From contig NC_010676.1 of NCBI RefSeq assembly GCF_000020125.1, positions 3,410,001 to 3,474,000 on the forward strand: a stretch of 64,000 nucleotides of DNA, in the 5' to 3' direction. A model generated the notes under the pieces. It ran no database searches, had not been told where the DNA came from, and saw nothing but the letters and a program-made list of their open reading frames with translations. Source of the DNA: Paraburkholderia phytofirmans PsJN. Its GTDB lineage: Bacteria; Pseudomonadota; Gammaproteobacteria; Burkholderiales; Burkholderiaceae. Position numbers and translations under genes: made by a program. Position 1 is the first letter of the stretch. Every line of letters starts with the position of its first letter. Positions 27,175 to 34,392 of this stretch are shown here, piece after piece.

Positions 27175-28248
27175 TCAGAACGAGTGATGGATGCCAGTCA
27201 GAATGATCGTCTGGTTCCGTCCACTCGACACACCTGCTGTGAAGAACGCCGCATCCGTGTTCGAACCGGCGCGTTCATACAGCGCGTTCACATACAACTG
27301 CGTCGACTTCGACAGCGCGTAGATATCGCCGATTTCGAACTGCGTCCAGCGATGCCCCGCCAGCGTCGTCGTCGCGGCGCCACCGGCCACGGTGTTAAAC
27401 GGCGTGAACTGGTAATTCGCGCCGACGTCGTAGCTCTGATAGGTGTTCGAGTGAGAACCCGACTCGAGCTTCACGCGCGTGTACAAACCGTGCACCAGCA
27501 GCTTGCCGAACTGATACGAGGCGCCCGCGCCCATGTTCTCGACCTTGTCCGCGGTATAGGTGGCAGCGGCCACGCCCTGGAAGTTGGTGATGCCCGTCGT
27601 GACGATCGACGGCGTGCGGTCGTGCTCGTTCGCGTACGTCGCACCGGCCTTGAACGGACCGTTCGCATAGCTAAGCGCAAAGCTCAGTGTCTTGCCGGTC
27701 GAGAAGTTGGTCGTGTTGCCGAGACCCATCATCGCGCCGACCTGAAAGCCGCTGAAACTCGCCGAGCGGAATTTCACCGAATTGTCGAACGGCACCACGC
27801 CCGTATCGGCGAGTTCGTCGATATTGCCCGGGTGGAACGCATACCAGCTCGCCGCCAGATAAGCCGTGCTCAGCGGACCCAACACGTCGAAGCTGAACGG
27901 AGTCTGATGACCGAGGGTCACCGTTCCTATCGAGTCTGAACTCAGACCGACAAACGCCTGGCGATTGAACAGCACACCGGCTTTAGCGAATGCGCCTGTG
28001 TTGGTATAAAAGCCGTTTTCCAACTGGAAAATCGTCTTCAGGCCGCCGCCCAAATCTTCCACGCCCTTCAGGCCCCAGCGGTCAGGCTGCATGTTGCCCT
28101 GTTCTTCCATCCACTTCGAATGGCCGCCGACATTGCTGATATACGCGACACCGGCATCCAGGCTGCCGTATAGCGTCACACTGCTCTGCGCCCATGCGCC
28201 TGTCGTTGCGCAGATTGCCGTCAAGCCGGCCGCAATGATGTGCTTCAC
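27175..28248 (-). CDS. OmpC-type outer-membrane porin
   Basis: A 357-aa porin of the Burkholderia Gram-negative porin family. The signal peptide ends at about residue 20 (GAWA-QS). The mature barrel starts SVTLYGSLDAGVAYISN and ends in Phe (GIHHSF), the outer-membrane assembly signal. Typical signs are KGVEDLGGGLKTIFQLENGF and RQAFVGLSSDSIGTVTLGHQ. It is divergent from the catabolic operon and shares an 18-bp motif with it, so it is a likely substrate-entry porin for that pathway. Confidence 0.95.
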   Translation of the reverse strand: MKHIIAAGLTAICATTGAWAQSSVTLYGSLDAGVAYISNVGGHSKWMEEQGNMQPDRWGLKGVEDLGGGLKTIFQLENGFYTNTGAFAKAGVLFNRQAFVGLSSDSIGTVTLGHQTPFSFDVLGPLSTAYLAASWYAFHPGNIDELADTGVVPFDNSVKFRSASFSGFQVGAMMGLGNTTNFSTGKTLSFALSYANGPFKAGATYANEHDRTPSIVTTGITNFQGVAAATYTADKVENMGAGASYQFGKLLVHGLYTRVKLESGSHSNTYQSYDVGANYQFTPFNTVAGGAATTTLAGHRWTQFEIGDIYALSKSTQLYVNALYERAGSNTDAAFFTAGVSSGRNQTIILTGIHHSF

Positions 28249-28361
28249 CGTTGGTTCTCCTGATCACGCGACGGGTAGCTCTCGCCAGATTCGTCGACCC
28301 TGATCCTTGCTTTGGGTTGAATGCAGCTCTGGGGTTTATGCGCCAAAACTGCTACGCTTTA

Positions 28362-28379
28362 TGTTCCACCTATGGGCGT
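28362..28379. promoter_or_regulatory. Operator-like motif B (porin side)
   Basis: TGTTCCACCTATGGGCGT shares ATGTTCC-N3-TATGG (counting the preceding A) with site A, at identical spacing. It is about +13 to +30 from the inferred porin start of transcription. Confidence 0.55.
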
Positions 28380-28380
28380 T

Positions 28381-28398
28381 TGTATCGCCTATGGAAAA
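28381..28398. promoter_or_regulatory. Operator-like motif C (porin side)
   Basis: TGTATCGCCTATGGAAAA shares the TGT, the central C and TATGGAA with site A. It begins exactly 19 bp after site B, about two helical turns, and touches the inferred porin -10. Confidence 0.5.
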
Positions 28399-28425
28399 GT
28401 ATAGTGAGTCTGGAAGCGGTCAAAA
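28398..28425 (-). promoter_or_regulatory. Predicted porin promoter
   Basis: On the minus strand TATACT (28398-28403) is the -10 candidate. TTTTGA (16-bp spacer) or TTGACC (14-bp spacer) is the -35 candidate. Confidence 0.45.
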
Positions 28426-28600
28426 TAAAATTTTGGACCCCGTACAAACCCGCATGAGAGCTGTCGGATTTGTCTGGAAATTTGGCTGAAAACCTTGCCT
28501 GAAAAGGCTTTGCGGGGATAAAGACTACTTGCGCGCGTTCGCAAGACGTTGTCTTGCAAGCGCCACACTCGGTGTTTTCCCCTACCAGTCGAGATTTTTA

Positions 28601-28629
28601 TTTTCTCTGGCCAAAGCCGCTCCTATAAT
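28601..28629 (+). promoter_or_regulatory. Predicted promoter of the catabolic operon
   Basis: A consensus -10 TATAAT lies at 28624-28629. A weak TTTTCT -35 lies 17 bp upstream. Transcription would start near 28636, 54 bp before the first gene. Confidence 0.6.
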
Positions 28630-28647
28630 TATCCATACACGAACTGA

Positions 28648-28665
28648 TGTTCCTTGTATGGAACA
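28648..28665. promoter_or_regulatory. Operator-like motif A (operon side), perfect dyad
   Basis: TGTTCC-TTGTAT-GGAACA is a 6-bp-arm palindrome just after the predicted start of transcription, a position suited to repression. A second dyad overlaps it: CCATACA at 28633-28639 pairs with TGTATGG at 28655-28661, and GAAC/GTTC lies inside. Confidence 0.65.
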
Positions 28666-28689
28666 TAAGGCTTCAGGAGAAGGCGAGAA

Positions 28690-29004
28690 ATGACTGAACA
28701 ATGGCGCTGCGCCGGCCATGCCGGCGACCTGTCCGATGACGCGCCGCTCGAGTTCAAGCTCGACGGCACCGAGATCGGCATCTACAAGGTGGGCGATGCG
28801 CTGTATGCGCTGGAAAACGTCTGCCCCCATGCGTACGCGTTGCTGACGCAGGGCTTTGTCGACGGCGACACCGTCGAGTGCCCGTTGCACGAAGCCGTGT
28901 TCCATATCCCGACCGGCAAATGCTTGAAAGAGCCCGGTGGCCGCGACCTGAAGGTGTACTCGGTGCGCCTCGCCGGTGAAGAAATCCAGATCAAGGTGGA
29001 ATGA
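28690..29004 (+). CDS. Rieske [2Fe-2S] ferredoxin of a ring-hydroxylating oxygenase
   Basis: A 104-aa soluble Rieske ferredoxin that passes electrons from the reductase to the oxygenase. The cluster ligands are C45 and H47 (CPH) and C64 and H67 (CPLH). Length and motif spacing fit the CarAc/BphF type. It is the first gene of the operon, with AGGAGAAGG just before the ATG. The likely partners are the oxygenase at 29366 and the FAD reductase at 39382, about 10 kb downstream in the same run of genes. Confidence 0.95.
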   Translation: MTEQWRCAGHAGDLSDDAPLEFKLDGTEIGIYKVGDALYALENVCPHAYALLTQGFVDGDTVECPLHEAVFHIPTGKCLKEPGGRDLKVYSVRLAGEEIQIKVE

Positions 29005-29005
29005 C

Positions 29006-29317
29006 ATGCGAGAGCAAATCGTGAACTTCAATCCTTTCCTGAAGCCGTGGCTCGCGCCGCAGCCGAACAACGTCGCGGGCAAGGGCGTGATCGAAAAGCC
29101 GGGCGAGACCGAGAACTTCATCTGGCAAACGCGCAAGGCCGAGCCGACGCAATACGAAAACGACTTCGGCGACGCGCTCGAAAAGGTCTTCGAAGCGGGT
29201 GCGATGGAGTTGCAGGAAGTGGTCGACGGTCTGAACCGCGTCGGCTTCCGCACCCCGGAAGGCAGCACGTGGAATGCCGACCGCCTCGCCGCCGAATTCC
29301 GCCTGCTCGCCGAATAG
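29006..29317 (+). CDS. Small protein with recombinase-like helix-turn-helix segment
   Basis: A 103-aa protein starting one base after the ferredoxin stop (ATGACATG context). The N-terminal half is Pro-rich (NFNPFLKPWLAPQPNN). The C-terminal third (about 67-103; VVDGLNRVGFRTPEGSTWNADRLAAEF) resembles the short helix-turn-helix of serine recombinases that reads LN-x-x-G-x-R-T-x-x-G-x-x-W. No catalytic recombinase domain is present. Its tight placement between ferredoxin and oxygenase suggests an assembly or regulatory role; that is inference. Confidence 0.82.
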   Translation: MREQIVNFNPFLKPWLAPQPNNVAGKGVIEKPGETENFIWQTRKAEPTQYENDFGDALEKVFEAGAMELQEVVDGLNRVGFRTPEGSTWNADRLAAEFRLLAE

Positions 29318-29365
29318 GCGCGCTTTCCCGAACACGTTTATCGCATTCGTATCTGGAGTCTCTTC

Positions 29366-30460
29366 ATGACGTCCCCCAATACAAATCAAGACGCGGCCGA
29401 TCCGATCCAGTCCTATCTGGACAAGGGCCTGCGTAACTACTGGTATCCCGTCGCGCCGAGCTGGCAAGTCGGCGACGCGCCGGTCGGCATCACGCGTCTC
29501 GGCGATCAGATCGTGCTGTGGCGCGACAAGGAAGGCCAGGTGCGCGCGCTCGAAGACCGCTGCCCGCACCGCGGCGCGCGTCTGTCGCTCGGCTGGAATC
29601 TTGGCGGCAGCGTCGCGTGCTGGTATCACGGCATTGAAATCGACGGCAGCGGTGAAGTCACCAAAGTGCCCGCCGTGTCGAACTGTCCGCTGGAAGGCCA
29701 GAAGTGCGTGAAGTCGTATCCGGTCGAAGAGCATGCCGGCGCGATCTTCCTGTGGTTCGGTGACGAAGCGCATAAAGAACCCACGCCGCTCGTGCTGCCG
29801 GAAGAACTGGTTGGCGAGGAATACGCGAGCTTCCTGTGCATGTCGCACTGGAAGTGCAATTACCAGTACGCGATCGACAACGTGATGGACCCGATGCACG
29901 GCGCCTATCTGCATGCGACGTCGCATTCGATGGCCGAAGGCGACAAGCAGGCCGACATGCGCGTGCGCAAGACCGAAACCGGACTGATGTTCGAAAAGGT
30001 CGGCCAGCGCGACGTGAATTTCGACTGGGTGGAACTCGGCGAAACCGGCGCGCTGTGGATGCGTCTTGCGATTCCGTACAGGAAGAAGTTCGGCCCGGGC
30101 GGCAACTTCGGGATCATCGGTTTTGCAACGCCGGTCGACGGCGACAACTGCCAGGTGTACTTCTGGCGCACTCGCAAAGTGTCGGGCTGGCAACGCGACG
30201 CATGGCGCTTCCTGTATCGCAATCGTCTGGAAGGTCTGCATTGGGCCGTGCTGGAGCAAGACCGCTATGTGCTGGAAAGCATGGCGCCGAACGCACGCGC
30301 TCATGAATTCCTGTATCAGCACGACGTCGGCATGACGCGTGTGCGCCGCATGTTGCGTCAGCGCGCGCAGCAGGACTTTGCCGCACTGGAAGCGCATCGC
30401 GCTGAAGCTGCGAAGGCAGGCACCGCGCAATCGGCGGAAGCAGGCCACAGCCATGCATAA
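29366..30460 (+). CDS. Rieske non-heme iron oxygenase, catalytic (alpha-type) subunit
   Basis: A 364-aa oxygenase predicted to add O2-derived oxygen to a ring. The Rieske ligands are C66, H68, C85 and H88. The mononuclear iron motif DNVMDPMHGAYLH has D175, H178 and H183. No beta subunit is present, so it belongs with the single-subunit trimeric types such as the carbazole, phthalate or oxoquinoline enzymes. It is followed by an SDR with an 8-nt overlap. Substrate cannot be deduced from the sequence. Confidence 0.95.
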   Translation: MTSPNTNQDAADPIQSYLDKGLRNYWYPVAPSWQVGDAPVGITRLGDQIVLWRDKEGQVRALEDRCPHRGARLSLGWNLGGSVACWYHGIEIDGSGEVTKVPAVSNCPLEGQKCVKSYPVEEHAGAIFLWFGDEAHKEPTPLVLPEELVGEEYASFLCMSHWKCNYQYAIDNVMDPMHGAYLHATSHSMAEGDKQADMRVRKTETGLMFEKVGQRDVNFDWVELGETGALWMRLAIPYRKKFGPGGNFGIIGFATPVDGDNCQVYFWRTRKVSGWQRDAWRFLYRNRLEGLHWAVLEQDRYVLESMAPNARAHEFLYQHDVGMTRVRRMLRQRAQQDFAALEAHRAEAAKAGTAQSAEAGHSHA

Positions 30461-31220
30461 CGACGCGTCCGCAGCGCTCAACGGCCGGCGCGTCCTCGTG
30501 ACGGGCGGCGCGCGCGGTCTCGGCGCGGCATTCGTCCGCTCGCTGGTGCAAGCCGGTGCGCAAGTCGTGTTCGGCGACGTGCTGCACGAAGAAGGCCGCG
30601 CGCTCGCGGCATCGCTCGTCGAGCAAGGACACGCAGTCACCTACGTGCCGCTCGATCTCGCCGACCCCACCAGCATCAAGCAATTCGCGGAGCAAGGCGC
30701 GGCGCAACTCGGCGGTCTCGACGCATTGATCAACAACGCGGCCATCACCAACTCCGGCGGCAAGTTCGCCGACGAGTTGTCTGTCGACACGTGGGACGCC
30801 GTGATGAACGTCAACGTGCGCGGCACCTGGTTAATGAGCACCGCCGCGCTGCCGTATCTGCGCGACTCGGGCCGCGGCAGCATCGTCAACATTGCCTCGG
30901 ACACGGCGATGTGGGGCGCGCCGAAGCTGCTGGCTTATGTCGCTAGCAAAGGCGCCGTGATTTCGATGACCCGGTCGCTGGCGCGCGAATTCGGCGCGCA
31001 TCAGGTGACGGTGAACGCGATCGCGCCGGGGCTGACCGAAGTCGAGGCGACCGCCTATGTGCCCGCCGAGCGCCACGAGTATTACCTGCAAGGCCGCGCG
31101 CTCACGCGCGCACAAGTGCCCGACGACGTCACCGGGCCCGTACTGTTCCTGTTATCCGATGCCGCTCGCTTCGTGACCGGCCAACTGCTGCCGGTCAACG
31201 GCGGCTTCGTGATGAATTGA
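30453..31220 (+). CDS. SDR oxidoreductase (candidate cis-diol dehydrogenase)
   Basis: A 255-aa classical SDR. The cofactor motif is TGGARGLG (17-24), NNAA is at 94-97, and the catalytic residues are S149, Y162 and K166. The ATG at 30453 overlaps the oxygenase stop by 8 nt, showing translational coupling. Next to a Rieske oxygenase such an enzyme commonly oxidises the cis-dihydrodiol back to an aromatic diol. That role is inferred from context, as SDR sequences do not reveal the substrate. Confidence 0.93.
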   Translation: MHNDASAALNGRRVLVTGGARGLGAAFVRSLVQAGAQVVFGDVLHEEGRALAASLVEQGHAVTYVPLDLADPTSIKQFAEQGAAQLGGLDALINNAAITNSGGKFADELSVDTWDAVMNVNVRGTWLMSTAALPYLRDSGRGSIVNIASDTAMWGAPKLLAYVASKGAVISMTRSLAREFGAHQVTVNAIAPGLTEVEATAYVPAERHEYYLQGRALTRAQVPDDVTGPVLFLLSDAARFVTGQLLPVNGGFVMN

Positions 31221-31246
31221 TCTTGTCGAATCGAAAGGAGAAAGAG

Positions 31247-31774
31247 ATGGCGGACGCCGATATCGAACGCAAATCGTGGGACCAACCCGCGGACGTAAGC
31301 TTTGCCCAATGGCTGGACACTCGTGTCGCACGCCTGGAAACGCGGCGCTACGACTGGGACGCGCTGAAGTTTCAGGCCGACTACGACCCGAAGTATCGCC
31401 GCGCGCAAATGCGCTATGTCGGCACGGGCGGCACGGGCGTCGCGAAAGACATGAACACGGTGCCCGCGGGCGGCTTCACGTTTTCGACGATGGTGATTCC
31501 GGCGGGCAACATCGGCCCGAGCCATATTCATATGGATGTCGAAGAAATTTTCTTCGTGCTGCGCGGCAAGATGAAAGTGGTCTGCGAGAAAGACGGCGAA
31601 ACTTGGGAAGCGGTGCTCGGCGAACGCGATCTGATCTCGGTGCCGCCGGGCGTGTATCGCACGGAAATCAACGTCGGTGAAGAAGACGCGTTGATGTGCG
31701 TGATGCTCGGTTCGCCGAAGCCTATTACGCCGACGTATCCGCCGGATTCGCCACTGGCGAAGCTCAAGCGCTAG
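31247..31774 (+). CDS. Single-domain cupin protein
   Basis: A 175-aa cupin. Motif 1 is intact, with metal-ligand candidates H93, H95 and E99 or E100 in GPSHIHMDVEEIFFVLRG. In motif 2 (PPGVYRTEIN) the usual His is Arg138. The enzyme therefore has three rather than four protein ligands, or uses another residue. AAAGGAG lies just before the ATG at 31247. Possible roles include a decarboxylase, an isomerase or a dioxygenase; none is proven. Confidence 0.88.
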   Translation: MADADIERKSWDQPADVSFAQWLDTRVARLETRRYDWDALKFQADYDPKYRRAQMRYVGTGGTGVAKDMNTVPAGGFTFSTMVIPAGNIGPSHIHMDVEEIFFVLRGKMKVVCEKDGETWEAVLGERDLISVPPGVYRTEINVGEEDALMCVMLGSPKPITPTYPPDSPLAKLKR

Positions 31775-31819
31775 GCCCTCAAACGCTATCGCAGTTTTAA
31801 AACACCCGCGAAGGAAATC

Positions 31820-32710
31820 ATGTCCGCAGTCCCGTCCGTTACAGCCGATCAACACGCTACGCTCGAAGCCCGCCTTGCGCGCTTTCCGGCGCAGCAGGTC
31901 CGGCTGGCCACGCAACGCGCGGTGAGCTATCGCGAAGTGGATAGCGCCGGCAGCAGCGCGTTGCCGCTCGTGCTGCTGCACGGTATCGGGTCGGGCGCGG
32001 CGTCGTGGGTGCAGCAGTTCGAGGGACTCGGCGCGACGCGCCGCGTGCTGGCATGGGATGCGCCGGGTTATGGCGCATCTACGCCGGTCGTGGCCGGATC
32101 TCCCGCCGCAGCCGATTACGCGAGTTTGTTGAAGGAGTGGCTGGACGCGCTCGGCATCGAACGCTGCGTGCTGCTCGGCCATTCGCTCGGCGCGATCATC
32201 GCCGGCGCGTTTGCGGTGGCGCACCCGCAGCGTGTGGCCGGTTTGCTGCTGTTGTCGCCGGCTGGTGGATACGGCGCGGCCTCGGCGGAACTGCGTAATG
32301 CGAAGCGCGATCAGCGCCTTGCCATGCTGAACGAACTGGGCCCGCAAGGCCTTGCGGAAAAACGCAGCGCCAACATGCTGTCCGCTCACGCGAGCGACGA
32401 AGCGCGCGCATGGGTGCGCTGGAACATGTCGCGCGTGATCCCGCACGGCTACGCGCAGGCCACGCATCTGCTCGCCAACGCCGATCTCGCCGGCGACCTC
32501 GCGCGCTTTAAAGGCCGCATCAACGTGGCCGTCGGCGCCGACGACACCATTACGACGCCCGAAGCCTGCGAGCGACTCGCACTGGCCGCGGGCACCAAAC
32601 TGCAAGTCGTGCCTCGCGCGGGTCACGCCGGCTATATCGAAGCACCCGCCGCGTACACCGCGATCATCGACACGTTCTGTCGTACAAGCGACGGACAACG
32701 GAGCCAATGA
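31820..32710 (+). CDS. Alpha/beta hydrolase (candidate C-C bond hydrolase)
   Basis: A 296-aa alpha/beta hydrolase. The nucleophile elbow is GHSLG with S122; the acid is D241 or D242; the His is H269 (AGHAGYIEAP). The oxyanion HGIGSGAASW (about 54-63) is like that of meta-cleavage product hydrolases. With an extradiol dioxygenase in the same operon, the likely job is splitting the ring-fission product. Esterase or lactonase activity is an alternative. The stop is immediately followed by the IclR start. Confidence 0.9.
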   Translation: MSAVPSVTADQHATLEARLARFPAQQVRLATQRAVSYREVDSAGSSALPLVLLHGIGSGAASWVQQFEGLGATRRVLAWDAPGYGASTPVVAGSPAAADYASLLKEWLDALGIERCVLLGHSLGAIIAGAFAVAHPQRVAGLLLLSPAGGYGAASAELRNAKRDQRLAMLNELGPQGLAEKRSANMLSAHASDEARAWVRWNMSRVIPHGYAQATHLLANADLAGDLARFKGRINVAVGADDTITTPEACERLALAAGTKLQVVPRAGHAGYIEAPAAYTAIIDTFCRTSDGQRSQ

Positions 32711-33595
32711 ATGACGCCCGACACTGCTCACGCCGAGCGCGAAGCGGACGAAGACCGCAACGACACCACTGGCGACACCGCCTATCGCGTGCCCGGTCTC
32801 GAACGCGGTCTGAAGATTCTCACGGAGTTCTCGCCACGCGAGCCGGTTCTCGGTGCACCGGAATTATCCAGGCGCCTGAAGATTCCTCGCACGACGGTGT
32901 TCCGTCTGTTGCAAACGCTCGAATCGCTCGGCTTTCTGGAGCGTGCCGACAAGGACCGCAACTATCGCCTCGGCGTCGCGGTGCTGCGGCTCGGTTTTGA
33001 ATATCTGAGTTCGCTCGAATTAACCGACCTCGGTTTGCCGATCATCGAGGCGTTGCGTAACGAAACCGGGCTGACCAGCCACATCGTGATTCGCGATGGA
33101 CGCGATGTCGTGTTCGTCGCCAAAGCGCAAAGCCACACGCCGATTTTCAGTTCGGTGAAGGTGAACGTGGGCACGCGTCTGCCGGCTTACGCCACGACGC
33201 ACGGTCAGGTGCTAATGGGCGACCTGACGCTTGACGAACTGAAGAAGCTCTATCCCGAGCCCGAACTCGAACGTTTCACGAAGCAGACGCCGGTCACTAT
33301 CGACGACCTGTACGAACGGATTCGCGACGACGCGCAGCGTGGTTTCGCGATCAGCGAGTCGTCGTTCGAGCGCGGTATTTCGGTGGTGAGCGCGCCGGTG
33401 CGCAACGACACAGGCCGCATCGTCGCCGTGATCACGACCACGATTCCGCGCCACGAGATCGACGCGTCGCTGCTCGACAGCGGCCTGATCGACAAGGTCC
33501 GCCGCGCGGCCGACGAACTTTCGCAGCGGCTCAACTATCGGCCCAAGGGTGGCGCGAAGTCGGGCAGCAATTACATGAAGGCATTGGGGCTCTGA
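32711..33595 (+). CDS. IclR family regulator (second paralogue, within operon)
   Basis: A 294-aa IclR regulator with the winged helix at about 25-85 (ELSRRLKIPRTTVFRLLQTLESLGFLE) and the ligand domain after it. Long stretches match the regulator at 26110 almost exactly (FSSVKV-VGTRLPA and SSFERGISVVSAPVR). It lies inside the operon it probably controls, which allows autoregulation. The stop overlaps the next start (TGATG). The two paralogues may form mixed dimers or respond to different pathway compounds. Confidence 0.93.
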   Translation: MTPDTAHAEREADEDRNDTTGDTAYRVPGLERGLKILTEFSPREPVLGAPELSRRLKIPRTTVFRLLQTLESLGFLERADKDRNYRLGVAVLRLGFEYLSSLELTDLGLPIIEALRNETGLTSHIVIRDGRDVVFVAKAQSHTPIFSSVKVNVGTRLPAYATTHGQVLMGDLTLDELKKLYPEPELERFTKQTPVTIDDLYERIRDDAQRGFAISESSFERGISVVSAPVRNDTGRIVAVITTTIPRHEIDASLLDSGLIDKVRRAADELSQRLNYRPKGGAKSGSNYMKALGL

Positions 33596-34392
33596 TGATC
33601 CAAATCGACTTGACCGGACAGGTAGCGGTGGTGACGGGCGGTTCGTCCGGTATCGGCCTCGCGACTGCCGAACTGTTTCTGCGGGCGGGCGCCTCGGTCG
33701 CGATCTGCGGCCGCGACACCGAACGTCTCGCGCAAGCGGAAACCACGCTGAAAGGGCAGTTCCCGCAAGCGCAACTGCTCGCGCATCGCTGCAACGTGCT
33801 CGACGCCGACGAAGTGAAAGCGTTTGCGGAAGCGGTGCAGACGCGTTTCGGCCGCACCGACATGCTGGTGAATAACGCAGGCCAAGGCCGCGTGTCGACC
33901 TTCGCCGACACCACCGACGAAGCCTGGCGCGAAGAACTCGATCTGAAGTACTTCAGCGTGATTCGCCCGACCCGCGCGTTTCTGCCGATGCTTCGAGACG
34001 CCGCGAACCCCGCTGTGGTTTGCGTCAACTCGCTGCTGGCCCTGCAACCCGAGCCGCACATGGTCGCGACTTCAGCGGCGCGCGCCGGCGTGCAGAACCT
34101 GCTCAAGTCGCTCGCGGTGGAACTCGCGCCGCAGCGCATCCGCGTCAATTCGATTCTGATCGGCATCGTCGAATCGGGTCAATGGCGCCGCCGTTATGCG
34201 AAAGAAGCACGGCCGGGCCAGAGCTGGGAAGACTGGACGGCGGAACTGGCGCGCAAGAAAAACATTCCGCTAGGCCGCTTCGGTCGCCCCGAAGAAGCCG
34301 CTCAAGCACTCTTTTATCTGGCTACGACGCTGTCGTCCTATACGACGGGCAGTCATATCGATGTTTCTGGAGGCGTTGCACGACATGTCTAA
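33595..34392 (+). CDS. SDR-fold protein lacking the catalytic Tyr and Lys
   Basis: A 265-aa SDR-fold protein. The nucleotide-binding motif TGGSSGIG (14-21), NNAG (93-96) and S146 are present. At the positions of the active-site Tyr and Lys it has T159 and R163 (in ATSAARAG). Normal hydride-transfer chemistry is thus unlikely, and a different proton donor, a non-redox role or a structural role should be considered. It overlaps the previous IclR stop by one base and the ThDP gene by 8 nt. Confidence 0.88.
   Translation: MIQIDLTGQVAVVTGGSSGIGLATAELFLRAGASVAICGRDTERLAQAETTLKGQFPQAQLLAHRCNVLDADEVKAFAEAVQTRFGRTDMLVNNAGQGRVSTFADTTDEAWREELDLKYFSVIRPTRAFLPMLRDAANPAVVCVNSLLALQPEPHMVATSAARAGVQNLLKSLAVELAPQRIRVNSILIGIVESGQWRRRYAKEARPGQSWEDWTAELARKKNIPLGRFGRPEEAAQALFYLATTLSSYTTGSHIDVSGGVARHV

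Larger units (their letters stand above)
28249..28689. promoter_or_regulatory. Divergent porin/catabolic-operon control region
   Basis: This 441-bp region carries promoters for both directions and three 18-bp related motifs (listed separately). It is AT-richer than the flanks (stretches AAAATAAAATTTT and TTTTTATTTT). Confidence 0.7.

Noticed and set aside
28991..30640. Long minus-strand frame opposite the Rieske oxygenase
   Set aside because: It covers a gene with all metal-ligand motifs, and the antisense translation shows no recognisable fold.
31082..32731. Long minus-strand frame over the cupin and hydrolase genes
   Set aside because: It conflicts with two genes that carry clear motifs, and codon bias favours the plus strand.
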